A stretch of 53,296 nucleotides of DNA, taken from the IMG/VR virus record IMGVR_UViG_3300025769_000158, positions 1 through 53,296 of that record, one strand, 5' to 3'. Below, piece by piece: positions 15,531 to 23,316 of the stretch. The notes beneath the pieces are model-generated. The model made no database searches. It was not told the DNA's origin and saw only the letters and a list, made by a program, of their open reading frames with translations. A program made the position numbers and the translations under genes. This DNA is from a virus. Each line of letters opens with the position of its first letter. Positions within the stretch are counted from its first letter, which is position 1.

Positions 15531-15732
15531 ATACTATAGAGCCGTAGAAACCGCTCACGTGAGGGTGGAGGCAACCATAAAGATTGTTGTTAAAGGGAGG
15601 GCCAATATGCAATCCTTTGATGATATGGATTTCGTGCACGATATGCTAGGCATAGGAGAATACGAATTGGTAGAGTTGATAAATGATTCTATTGAGATCA
15701 GCGACCGGGAAACTGAAATTGAGGACTATTAA
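15523..15732 (+). CDS. Small protein, unknown
   Basis: 69 residues: a beta-like N-terminus (AHVRVEATIKIVVKGRAN) and an acidic C-terminal helix. It is packed between neighbours with an 8-nt overlap on one side and a 1-nt gap on the other. Confidence 0.6.
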   Translation: MSRYYRAVETAHVRVEATIKIVVKGRANMQSFDDMDFVHDMLGIGEYELVELINDSIEISDRETEIEDY

Positions 15733-15733
15733 T

Positions 15734-15892
15734 ATGGACAAAGAACTAGAAAGACAAGTGGAGCGTGCCCTCGAATACCTCGAGGATGCATGCTTCATTT
15801 TTGGGATGAGAGAAAACTCCCTATACATCAATAAGATGAGGGAGGTACAAAAAACTATTTTAACACTTAAAGAAAAGATCGATGGCAAGTAA
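15734..15892 (+). CDS. 52-residue protein, unknown
   Basis: Start chosen at 15734 (MDKELERQVERALEYLED), directly after the previous stop, because an earlier in-frame ATG at 15683 lies inside the neighbour. Helical, charged. It overlaps the next gene by 11 nt. Confidence 0.6.
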   Translation: MDKELERQVERALEYLEDACFIFGMRENSLYINKMREVQKTILTLKEKIDGK

Positions 15893-16253
15893 GAATTTGA
15901 CCCAAAAGATTCTTGAGTTTATCAAGATTGAGCGACCAGAGCAACTCGTTCAAATACAATCTTACATCCGAGCGGTTAACGGCTCGAGTGTAACAAAGCT
16001 CAAGGGATACTACTCCTCAAATATATCGAGGCTAGTAGAGAATGGACTCTTGGAAAAGAAGTCAAGAGGTGTGTACCAAGTGACTGATCTAGGAGAAATA
16101 TATATCGAAGATAGAGTAAGAGCACAACGCATCATTAGAAGCCAACGAGATTCGGTAAGAATCCAAAAGGCTATTCAATTGATAGATGAAGTGCGAGAGG
16201 GAATCCTCCTAGGAGAGATTAAAGAGGGAGACAGTGTAACCATAAAAGTATAA
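15882..16253 (+). CDS. Winged-helix-like protein
   Basis: 123 residues. SSVTKLKGYYSSNISRLVENGLLEKKSRGVYQVTDLGEIYI (about 33-75) has the helix-turn-helix plus beta-wing pattern of a small transcription regulator; a basic helical C-terminus follows (RAQRIIRSQRDSVRIQKA). It probably controls early genes. Confidence 0.6.
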   Translation: MASKNLTQKILEFIKIERPEQLVQIQSYIRAVNGSSVTKLKGYYSSNISRLVENGLLEKKSRGVYQVTDLGEIYIEDRVRAQRIIRSQRDSVRIQKAIQLIDEVREGILLGEIKEGDSVTIKV

Positions 16254-16255
16254 TC

Positions 16256-16435
16256 ATGCTACTAACAAAAAGAGCGCGCCGACACAAAATGATCAGTAAT
16301 CTAGAGCGCACAGTAAAGGAGCTCGATGCTAAAATAGTGAGCGGCGAAGACGACCAAACAGATTACCTCATCGCGAGTTTATTTGCTATTTCACAGCAAC
16401 TAAAAATACTTGCAGATGACTTCACAAACGACTAA
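16256..16435 (+). CDS. 59-residue helical protein, unknown
   Basis: A basic start (MLLTKRARRHKMISNLERT) and helical remainder; 2 nt after the previous stop and 26 nt before the annealing protein. No family recognised. Confidence 0.55.
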   Translation: MLLTKRARRHKMISNLERTVKELDAKIVSGEDDQTDYLIASLFAISQQLKILADDFTND

Positions 16436-16461
16436 ATTGCAACTAATTAAATTTAATAACT

Positions 16462-16995
16462 ATGGCTAAACACCAATTCAAAACCACCAACATTCGTGGT
16501 AAGGAATACGTAGAGGTAAATCAGCGTATCCTTTATTTCCGCACCGCTCCTGAATACAAGGGGTGGGCATTGTGTACCGAGATGGTACACCTCGACAATG
16601 AATCTTGTGTAATCAAAGCAATCATATCTGATCCTGAAGGTCGCGAGATAGCCACCGGCTTTGCTCAAGAAGACCGCACAAGTTCACACATCAATAAGAC
16701 CAGTTATATCGAGAATGGAGAGACCTCGGCATGGGGTCGTGCACTTGCTAACCTAGGCATTGGTATAGAAACTTCTATCGCTTCAAGCAATGAGGTAGCC
16801 ATGGCCGTAGCCAAGCAAGATTCAGCGCCCAAGGCGGTAAAGACCGCTCCTAAAACGAATGTCTTTGAAGATGCCGTTGAATACATAAAGAAGTCCAAGG
16901 ACAAACCAGGCGCATACGACCGCATCATCGGTAAGTATGGGGAGACCTTTAGCGAGAAGCAAAAAGAAGCCCTCATGAAATTCGTTAAGAAATAA
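16462..16995 (+). CDS. Single-strand annealing protein-like (ERF/Rad52-like)
   Basis: 177 residues. The core has GKEYVEVNQRILYFR, then REIATGFAQED...., and the segment SYIENGETSAWGRALANLGIG followed by ASSNEVAMA. The 'E.ETSA.GRAL..LGIG' pattern is typical of phage ERF/Rad52-like annealing proteins. A linker and a helical C-terminal tail (about 135-177) follow. Its stop overlaps the start of the exonuclease gene by one base, the standard pairing of annealase and exonuclease, giving a recombination system for replication of linear or concatemeric DNA. Confidence 0.7.
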   Translation: MAKHQFKTTNIRGKEYVEVNQRILYFRTAPEYKGWALCTEMVHLDNESCVIKAIISDPEGREIATGFAQEDRTSSHINKTSYIENGETSAWGRALANLGIGIETSIASSNEVAMAVAKQDSAPKAVKTAPKTNVFEDAVEYIKKSKDKPGAYDRIIGKYGETFSEKQKEALMKFVKK

Positions 16996-17762
16996 TGGAG
17001 TTTGCTAATAAACTAGTAAATAAAGTAGGGAAGGAATACCTTTCCTACTCCTCCATTAAGTATGCCCTACAAGACATGCGCTTGTGGGAGATGTACATGT
17101 CGGGACAGTTGAAGAAGACATCGCAAGCACTATCTTTTGGATCAGTATATGACTGTCTTTTATTTGAACCCGAGAAGTATGAGGAGCGGTTCGTTACTTT
17201 TGATGACAGTGAAATCATCAAGGAGATAGGTGGTAAATCGCCACGAGCTACATCAAAGTATAAGGTGTGGAAAGATGAACTGATCGCTCAATCGAAAGAA
17301 CGCAAACTAGAAGTAGTGAGTGAGGAAGACTTTATGATGGCGCTTGATATGATAAACCGACTTGATGAGACAGGCCTTAAGGATAGTTTTCTTACCGGAG
17401 AGGTCCAAGTAGAATTCAATTCTTTTATTGATGAGGTGCCGGTCCGCGGTTTTCTAGACTGTAAGGGCGATACCTTTATAACCGATAGTAAGAGCTGCCG
17501 ATCAGTAAAAGGGTTTGGTAGAGATGTGTTTTCTTTTGGTTATGATATCCAAGCATACATCTACACAAGCGTGTTCCCGGGTCACGACTACTACTGGGTT
17601 GCACAAGAAAAATCTTATCCGTACCTTCCAGCGTTAGTTAAAGCATCGGAAGATACCTTAATGAGGGGAAAGCAAAAGTATGATACGGCTATCGATAGGA
17701 TTATGAGTTACCTTGATAGCGATGCACCGACCGAAACTTTCTTCGCACAATTTGAAGTTTAA
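16995..17762 (+). CDS. PD-(D/E)XK exonuclease (DUF3799-like, RecE/Exo VIII type)
   Basis: 255 residues. It opens with YLSYSSIKYAL and QALSFGSVYDCLLFEPEKYEE, as in phage RecE-like exonucleases. Catalytic region: FLDCKGDTFITDSKSCRSVK (the D...D-S-K motif) followed by GYDIQAYIYTSVF with the conserved glutamine-alanine-tyrosine. It would resect duplex ends to load the upstream annealing protein. Start coupled to that gene (TAATG). Confidence 0.75.
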   Translation: MEFANKLVNKVGKEYLSYSSIKYALQDMRLWEMYMSGQLKKTSQALSFGSVYDCLLFEPEKYEERFVTFDDSEIIKEIGGKSPRATSKYKVWKDELIAQSKERKLEVVSEEDFMMALDMINRLDETGLKDSFLTGEVQVEFNSFIDEVPVRGFLDCKGDTFITDSKSCRSVKGFGRDVFSFGYDIQAYIYTSVFPGHDYYWVAQEKSYPYLPALVKASEDTLMRGKQKYDTAIDRIMSYLDSDAPTETFFAQFEV

Positions 17763-17779
17763 TTTAAATCTATATTGTC

Positions 17780-18061
17780 ATGTCAGAGAAAAAGTATGAT
17801 TCAGACTTGATCGGGTTCGTTGATGAACCCAAACGTGGAGACGGAGGAGAAATCCGTTCCTGGAAAATTGCCTTGAGCGCTACACACCTTGAGGATTTAC
17901 AAAAGTATAAAACCGAGAAGGGGTATGTGTATATCACTCTATTCTTTAGCCGTGCGGGTAAGCCTATGGCTAGTGTTTACAATCCTCATAGCGAAGGTGC
18001 TAAAGAGTACAAGAGTAACACCCCAAAGAAAGAAGCGGTAGAGGATGACCTACCATTCTAA
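17780..18061 (+). CDS. ssb: Single-stranded DNA-binding protein with SSB-type tail
   Basis: 93 residues. An OB-like beta pattern (SWKIALSATHLEDL; GYVYITLFFSRAGKP) is followed by a linker and the C-terminal tip EDDLPF, very close to the DDDIPF-type tip with which bacterial SSBs recruit partners. Short, as for phage SSBs. It sits directly downstream of the annealase-exonuclease pair. The codons of the tail also contain the possible ATG (18045) of the next gene. Confidence 0.65.
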   Translation: MSEKKYDSDLIGFVDEPKRGDGGEIRSWKIALSATHLEDLQKYKTEKGYVYITLFFSRAGKPMASVYNPHSEGAKEYKSNTPKKEAVEDDLPF

Positions 18062-18386
18062 TCTTAAGGAAAAACTATTCCTTATGATAGCATTGAGTTG
18101 GGGGTTGCGGATAAAGAAGTCTGCTACCCCCTTCTTTGTTACTAATAAGAATGGTAAGGAGATAACTTTTTATATAGAGGTACTTAATCATAGGAATTCG
18201 GAATTGGAGTTAACCGCTCCTAAAAAAGATGCGGACTACGCAATCGTTATCATACCGAATAAAAGGGGAGACAATCTTATCCTCTTTAAATTCAAGGAGT
18301 TGTTCGAACTCCCTGATCACACCTTTGAAAGCCTCGCAAAAAAATTAATTTTTAAAGAGCGAATAGATATTAGTCATGGAGATTAA
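18045..18386 (+). CDS. Protein of unknown function overlapping SSB tail
   Basis: 113 residues from the ATG at 18045, which lies inside the SSB tail codons; an alternative ATG at 18084 would avoid most of the overlap. Beta strands (KEITFYIEVLNHRNSELEL; DYAIVIIPNK) and a helical end. The 3' end overlaps the methyltransferase start by 11 nt. No motif recognised; position suggests DNA metabolism. Confidence 0.6.
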   Translation: MTYHSNLKEKLFLMIALSWGLRIKKSATPFFVTNKNGKEITFYIEVLNHRNSELELTAPKKDADYAIVIIPNKRGDNLILFKFKELFELPDHTFESLAKKLIFKERIDISHGD

Positions 18387-19335
18387 TCAACTAGACTTGT
18401 TCTCGGGCATCGGAGGATTCCACAAGGGATTTGAGAAGGCCGGGTATAAAGTAAACAGTTATTTTAGTGAGGTAGACAAACATGCCGTCGCTGTATATCA
18501 ATACCAATTTAAATCATCAACCTATGTCGGATCAGTTACAGATGTTCACGGAGGAGACCTCCCTAGAATCGACCTTATCACTTTTGGAAGTCCATGCCAA
18601 GACTTCAGCCTTGCTGGGAAGCGAAAGGGCATGGGTGGGGAACGCTCAAGCCTTATCCTTGAAGCAATACGGCTTATCAAACAATGCAGACCACGAGTTT
18701 TTATTTGGGAAAATGTTAAAGGAACTTTCTCCTCAAACGCTGGGGCAGATTTTGCGGGAATCCTCCAAGCCTTTGCCGACATTGGGGGTTATGACTGCGA
18801 ATGGCAACTGCTCAACACTGCGTGGTTTTTACCCCAAAATCGTGAGAGGGTGTACCTTGTCGGATATCTTGCAGAACCCCGAAGAGATTGGCGAGGAGTT
18901 TTTCCTCTCGTCGAGCCAAGTGGAAAAGATGGCGGGGTGGAAGGCGCAGGAGGACCCACTAGCAAAACTCTTACCGCAAGAGGACAACACGACCTACACT
19001 CCGGGATGCAACTCGTAAAGGTGGTCGGGTACAGTAGAGACAGCCGTGGTGTAGTTACCAATAGAAGCTTAAAAGACGAGGCTAATACATTACATACAAG
19101 CACAGGTAGTGGGGGAAACACGGATCAGTTTATAACTGATGGAAGGATACGTAGGCTAACACCTATTGAGTGTGAGCGCTTGCAAGGGTTCCCCGATAAT
19201 CATACCTTGTATGGAATCTTTGATGATGGAGTCAAAGAGGTAAGCAGGTCACAACGCTACAAGCAATGCGGGAATGCCGTGACAGTAGATGTCGTGAAAG
19301 CCATTGCGGAAAAAGTAAAACCTCTTTTTTTATGA
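18376..19335 (+). CDS. dcm-like: DNA C5-cytosine methyltransferase
   Basis: 319 residues with all main motifs in order: I LDLFSGIGGF (7-16), IV TFGSPCQDFS with catalytic cysteine (about 74), VI ENVKG (about 116), VIII QNRERVYLVG (about 152), the recognition region (about 170-260), IX RRLTPIECERLQGFP and X QCGNAVT. It transfers a methyl group from SAM to C5 of cytosine, probably to protect phage DNA from host restriction. No partner endonuclease is adjacent, so it is an orphan phage enzyme. It overlaps the PAPS-reductase-like gene in ATGA. Confidence 0.92.
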   Translation: MEINQLDLFSGIGGFHKGFEKAGYKVNSYFSEVDKHAVAVYQYQFKSSTYVGSVTDVHGGDLPRIDLITFGSPCQDFSLAGKRKGMGGERSSLILEAIRLIKQCRPRVFIWENVKGTFSSNAGADFAGILQAFADIGGYDCEWQLLNTAWFLPQNRERVYLVGYLAEPRRDWRGVFPLVEPSGKDGGVEGAGGPTSKTLTARGQHDLHSGMQLVKVVGYSRDSRGVVTNRSLKDEANTLHTSTGSGGNTDQFITDGRIRRLTPIECERLQGFPDNHTLYGIFDDGVKEVSRSQRYKQCGNAVTVDVVKAIAEKVKPLFL

Positions 19336-20192
19336 AGACAGTAAACTCATTAAGTGGAGGTAAGACCTCATCATATATTGCGGTGCACTACCCCGCGGAC
19401 TACGATGTATTTTCTTTGGTGCGTACCGATGACAAAGCATGTTTGTTTCCTGATCCCAAGGTTAGGCAGATAGTAAGTGATAAGCTCGGAAAGGAGTTTA
19501 TAGGAACCCTTGAGCAAGATGAAATCATATATACCATACTCGATCTTGAGCAGTTCATAGGAAGGGAAATACATTGGGTAACCGGACCCACCTTTGATGA
19601 GGTCATCGTTAGGGGCGAGCGTAAAGAGGGAGGCGCATACATATACCTTCCAAATGTTACGCAACGCTATTGCACAACCGAACTAAAGGTCAACCCCATC
19701 AAGCAATGGTGCTATGAGAATATGGAGTTGCCTATAGATATGCGCATAGGATTTAGAGCGAATGAAATCAAGCGTGCAAATTCAATGATGAACCGCTATC
19801 GCGAAGATGGATATCAATGGGACAAGTTTATTATAGGTAAGAGTAAGACCGGGAGAAGCAACAGGTATAAAGAGATGGCCTATCGTGTGTGTTCATTCCC
19901 TCTTATACATGACAACATATATAAGGATCAGATAGAATCCTATTGGAAAGACAAGCCGGTGCGCTTTGCCTACCTCAACAATTGTGTGGGCTGCTTCCAT
20001 AGAAACGAGATGCTCCTTAAACATATGTCGGATAAAGAACCTAGTAAGTTTGACTGGTTCGCAAAGCAAGAGAACGACAAAGCAAGATTTAAAAAAGGGG
20101 TGAGGTATGAAGATATCAAGTCCTATAAAATGCAATTTCAATTATTCGATGAAGACTTTAACGAATGCGATAGCGGATACTGTGGACTATGA
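19332..20192 (+). CDS. PAPS reductase-family ATP pyrophosphatase
   Basis: 286 residues from the ATG at 19332, which overlaps the methyltransferase stop (ATGA). N-terminal NSLSGGKTSSYIA is the SGGKTS PP-loop of the ATP pyrophosphatase/PAPS reductase fold. Cysteines occur at QRYCTTELK, in C-x-x-C at NNCVGCFHRNEM (about 223) and at the extreme C-terminus (DSGYCGL). True sulfate assimilation is unlikely in a phage this size. The coupling to a DNA methyltransferase makes a DNA-modification or sulfur-transfer role more likely. Family assignment is firm; substrate is unknown. Confidence 0.8.
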   Translation: MKTVNSLSGGKTSSYIAVHYPADYDVFSLVRTDDKACLFPDPKVRQIVSDKLGKEFIGTLEQDEIIYTILDLEQFIGREIHWVTGPTFDEVIVRGERKEGGAYIYLPNVTQRYCTTELKVNPIKQWCYENMELPIDMRIGFRANEIKRANSMMNRYREDGYQWDKFIIGKSKTGRSNRYKEMAYRVCSFPLIHDNIYKDQIESYWKDKPVRFAYLNNCVGCFHRNEMLLKHMSDKEPSKFDWFAKQENDKARFKKGVRYEDIKSYKMQFQLFDEDFNECDSGYCGL

Positions 20193-20508
20193 TTTAGATA
20201 CGGTGCCTTCTTACTATATAGGAAAGCATAAAGGCATAGAGGCGATGGATGTAGTGTTAGATTTCCAGAGTGACAACTACAACCTAGGAACTGCCCTAAC
20301 CTACATCATGAGGGCGGGGAAGAAGCCGGGGAACCCAATGAGTCAAGACATCATAAAAGCGATAGTACATTTAAATAGAGAACTAAACCACCAACTATAT
20401 CTAGAGAATGAAAGAAGTAACGATATACAAGAACATATTTCAAAAGGATCAGCCCTACCACAAAGATATTTCCGTAGCACTACAGCGGATAAAAGAGGGG
20501 AAGAGTAA
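20149..20508 (+). CDS. DUF3310-family protein
   Basis: 119 residues from the ATG at 20149 (an earlier ATG at 20107 is deeper inside the previous gene). Core YYIGKHKGIEAMDVVLDFQS, then NLGTALTYIMRAGKKPGN and DIIKAIVHLNREL: the 'GIE..D' plus 'G.A..YI.RAGKK' signature of the phage nucleotide-metabolism family DUF3310. The role is poorly known. It overlaps its neighbours by 44 and 101 nt, unusually dense even here. Confidence 0.7.
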   Translation: MKTLTNAIADTVDYDLDTVPSYYIGKHKGIEAMDVVLDFQSDNYNLGTALTYIMRAGKKPGNPMSQDIIKAIVHLNRELNHQLYLENERSNDIQEHISKGSALPQRYFRSTTADKRGEE

Positions 20509-22261
20509 AGACCTCATAGAACAAATAAGGGAGACGGAAGACAATAAGAAGAGGGCCGAGCTAAAGAACCAACTGCCGTGTGTATTGTGGAGCGGTGTGT
20601 TTACTGTGCGTAAGGATAGTGGACTCGCTGATCACAGCGGATTTATATGCCTCGACTTCGATCATCTTGACATCCAAAAAAACAAGGGTGTCATCGCCAT
20701 GGACCAACACGTATATGCATGTTGGGTGTCTCCAAGTGGAGACGGAATCAAAGCCCTCGTTCCTATCACAAATCCAGAAAGACATAGGGACCATTTTAAC
20801 GCGCTTGAGAAGTACTTTGACAAGACTTATGGCCTCGAGGTAGACCCAACAGGAAAGAACGAATCACGAGCGTGCTATGAGAGTTATGACCCGGAGATTA
20901 TTATCAACGATGAATGCGAAAGGTTCGGAAGCTTCTACACGGATCAGGCCGTTCAAGAAAAGAAGAATGAAAAGACCATAGAGCGAAAGCCTACTACGGA
21001 CTATGTAAAGTTTAACCTTGTTGCTACCATGATATCGAATGCGGTGGATGGTGAGAAGCACAGTGCACTACTCCGCGCATCACGACTATGTGGTGGGTAT
21101 ATCGGAGCGGGTCGGATGGAAGAGGAAGAAGCGATACATGTCCTTGAGAGAGAGATAAGCAAGAGAGATATCAACTCGATGGAGACGGCAAAAGAAACCA
21201 TCCGCACGGGCATCGAGTATGGGAAGAGCCTCCCTATCAATGAGGTGATGAGCCTTGAGAAAGAATCCAAGAGAAAGATGAGTGTCGATGATGGGGACTA
21301 CTCATTTATATCTTCGGACTCGGAAGACTTCAAGTGGATTAATAGATATGCCGAGGGCAACATCGAGATAGGATTAACCTTGGGACATGAACACTTCGAT
21401 GAATACTTTAGATACAAGAAAGAGTTTGTCATCCTCAACGGACACAGTAATGTAGGGAAGACCACCTTTTGTTTGTACCTAATGGTGAACAGTTCCGTTC
21501 ATCATGGGTGGAAGTGGTGTGTGTATTCTTCCGAGAACACTACGGCCACAGTAAAGATGAAGCTCATGGAATTCCTGGTCGACCGACCGATAGCGGAGAT
21601 GACCTACTCACAACGTAAGCATGCCTACGAATGGGTAAAGGACCACTTCATTATCTACGGGAATAGAGATATGTATTCCTACACCGACATCTTAATGTTT
21701 ACCGAGAAGTGTATGAAGCAGGGGAAGATTGACGCCCTATTTATAGACCCATACAATAGTCTTAAGATTCAAATAGGATCAGAGAATAAGATAGGTATAC
21801 ACGAGTACCACTATGAAGCGGCAAGTGAACTGCTCAACTTTGCAAACAATAATGAGATAGCCGTATGGTTAAACACCCACGCGGTAACCGAAGCACAAAG
21901 AAGAAAGGATGCGATGGGGCTACCTATTGCTCCATACGCGGAGGACAGTGAGCATGGCGGTAAGTGGGTGAATAGATGTAGCGCCTTCTTAACTATACAT
22001 AGAAAGGTGCAGGCGGAAGACCCGGTAACACGACGGACCACAGAACTACATGTTCGTAAGGTTCGTATGACCGAGACGGGGGGTCAGCCCACCCCCTTGT
22101 CTTCCCCTATAGAGTTTGAAATAAACAATCAAAAGACAGGCTTCTATCTAGTACATGGTGCTGATCGTAAGCGATTATATGAACCCATCTCCCAAAGCCT
22201 TGAGCAATATAAGAGGTACGATATCCCTAGGATGAACATGGAAGATGGAATAGTTTTTTAA
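20408..22261 (+). CDS. Primase-helicase (VirE_N/BT4734-like + DnaB-like ATPase)
   Basis: 617 residues. N-terminal part (about 1-180): LKNQLPCVLWSGVF, GFICLDFDHLD and WVSPSGDGIKALVPI match the BT4734/VirE N-terminal primase-like domain of Bacteroidota elements. A helical linker follows. C-terminal RecA/DnaB-like ATPase: Walker A NGHSNVGKTTF (about 343), Walker B IDALFIDPYNSL (about 442), and a later VWLNTHAVTEAQRR segment. It would unwind and prime the fork. The real N-terminus is supported by family resemblance although its first 101 nt overlap the DUF3310 gene. No phage polymerase accompanies it. Confidence 0.8.
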   Translation: MKEVTIYKNIFQKDQPYHKDISVALQRIKEGKSKDLIEQIRETEDNKKRAELKNQLPCVLWSGVFTVRKDSGLADHSGFICLDFDHLDIQKNKGVIAMDQHVYACWVSPSGDGIKALVPITNPERHRDHFNALEKYFDKTYGLEVDPTGKNESRACYESYDPEIIINDECERFGSFYTDQAVQEKKNEKTIERKPTTDYVKFNLVATMISNAVDGEKHSALLRASRLCGGYIGAGRMEEEEAIHVLEREISKRDINSMETAKETIRTGIEYGKSLPINEVMSLEKESKRKMSVDDGDYSFISSDSEDFKWINRYAEGNIEIGLTLGHEHFDEYFRYKKEFVILNGHSNVGKTTFCLYLMVNSSVHHGWKWCVYSSENTTATVKMKLMEFLVDRPIAEMTYSQRKHAYEWVKDHFIIYGNRDMYSYTDILMFTEKCMKQGKIDALFIDPYNSLKIQIGSENKIGIHEYHYEAASELLNFANNNEIAVWLNTHAVTEAQRRKDAMGLPIAPYAEDSEHGGKWVNRCSAFLTIHRKVQAEDPVTRRTTELHVRKVRMTETGGQPTPLSSPIEFEINNQKTGFYLVHGADRKRLYEPISQSLEQYKRYDIPRMNMEDGIVF

Positions 22262-22263
22262 AA

Positions 22264-22716
22264 ATGAGAAGAGGAAATAAAAGAAAGACAGGAGCGATCA
22301 ATAGAACGAAGGTTACCTATGATGGGTTGATCTTCCAATCAAAACTTGAATTGTATTGCTACAAACAATTAAAACTTGCGGGTATAGATTTTAAATATGA
22401 GCAAGATACCTATGAGATATTCCCATCGTTTCGGCATGAGGGCAGGTATGGTAAGAAAGCGGCGAGAGGATTTAGCATCAAGGACAAGCGCGTGATCAGA
22501 GCAGTTACCTACACCCCGGACTTTGTGAGTGACAAACATAAATTTATTATTGAGACTAAAGGATATGTGCCTAGCCAGCACAGTTTTCCATTAAGGTTTA
22601 AAATGTTTCTTCAATATTGTAGAGCAAATAACATGGGTGACTATGCTATCTATATACCTAGTAATCAGAAACAAGTGGATGAAGTAATAAAAGACATTGT
22701 TAATAACTCAAAATAA
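22264..22716 (+). CDS. DUF1064-like PD-(D/E)XK nuclease
   Basis: 150 residues. GLIFQSKLELYCYKQL gives the conserved glutamate; AVTYTPDFVSDKHKFIIETKGYV gives P-D...E-T-K, the core of the PD-(D/E)XK site. Phage DUF1064 proteins are predicted structure-specific nucleases. It lies 2 nt after the primase-helicase stop, so a role in resolving branched replication intermediates is likely. Confidence 0.75.
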   Translation: MRRGNKRKTGAINRTKVTYDGLIFQSKLELYCYKQLKLAGIDFKYEQDTYEIFPSFRHEGRYGKKAARGFSIKDKRVIRAVTYTPDFVSDKHKFIIETKGYVPSQHSFPLRFKMFLQYCRANNMGDYAIYIPSNQKQVDEVIKDIVNNSK

Positions 22717-22723
22717 GAAGCAA

Positions 22724-22731
22724 TACCTTTG
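22724..22731 (+). promoter_or_regulatory. -7 box (TACCTTTG)
   Basis: TACCTTTG on the plus strand, matching TAnnTTTG, 32 nt upstream of the ATG at 22764. It would separately express the last two early genes. Confidence 0.45.
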
Positions 22732-22763
22732 TCACAATTGTTGTCTAAATTAATGACAACGCC

Positions 22764-22979
22764 ATGGACCAAAAAGAACTCGCAAAATATTACCATCTAG
22801 CTTGTGATAAAGCACACGAAGAAATAGACGCGCTTTATGAAAATCTATTTGATTACCAAGGCAATCCAATTGTTAGTCAAGAGAAGATAGTTTCGGTGTT
22901 ACAATCGACAACTCAAAGGATCAGATTAGAATTGGAGATAATTAAATCTTCTCTTCAAGAACATGATGAGTCTTCATAA
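22764..22979 (+). CDS. Small helical protein, unknown
   Basis: 71 residues, helical (AHEEIDALYENLFDYQG; RIRLELEIIKSSLQEHDE). Common architecture for small phage proteins; no family. It overlaps the next gene by 17 nt. Confidence 0.6.
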   Translation: MDQKELAKYYHLACDKAHEEIDALYENLFDYQGNPIVSQEKIVSVLQSTTQRIRLELEIIKSSLQEHDESS

Positions 22980-23310
22980 GTGTAGTCGATGTCAAAAGAA
23001 AAAACCTGCGAGTGAATTCCATAAGAGCAATACACGACAGGCAGGTGTCCAGAGGTATTGCAAGGAATGCAAAAGGTTGGTGGACCGCAATGGCAAAAAG
23101 GCCCACAATGGAAAGTACATCGTATACTACCTACCTAAAGAAAGGTATGTCGGCATGACTCAAAACTACAGGAAGCGAATGTACAAGCATAAGATCAGAG
23201 GCCGTAATACCCGGGGCAGTAGGATACTACTTATCACTGGGAGCAGTAAACTTGCCCACCTATTAGAAACATTACTACACCTAGTAGGTTACAAAGGGTT
23301 TCGGTACTAG
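22963..23310 (+). CDS. Zinc-ribbon GIY-YIG nuclease-like protein
   Basis: 115 residues. The N-terminus has CSRCQKKKPASEF and YCKECKRL, two C-x-x-C pairs as in phage zinc ribbons. Then GKYIVYYLPKERYVGMTQN..KRMYKHK supplies YIVYY for GIY, RYVGMT for YIG and the conserved arginine; a later glutamate (HLLETLL) could complete the site. Either a homing-type nuclease or a small recombination nuclease. It ends the early unit; its stop codon overlaps the convergent lysis-type gene's stop. Confidence 0.65.
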   Translation: MMSLHKCSRCQKKKPASEFHKSNTRQAGVQRYCKECKRLVDRNGKKAHNGKYIVYYLPKERYVGMTQNYRKRMYKHKIRGRNTRGSRILLITGSSKLAHLLETLLHLVGYKGFRY

Positions 23311-23316
23311 CCGAAA
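23299..23316. terminator. Inverted repeat at the convergence point
   Basis: TTTCGG-TACTAG-CCGAAA is centred on CTAG, in which both convergent stop codons (TAG on each strand) overlap. The 6-bp stem may act as a weak bidirectional end; no T run follows. Confidence 0.4.
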
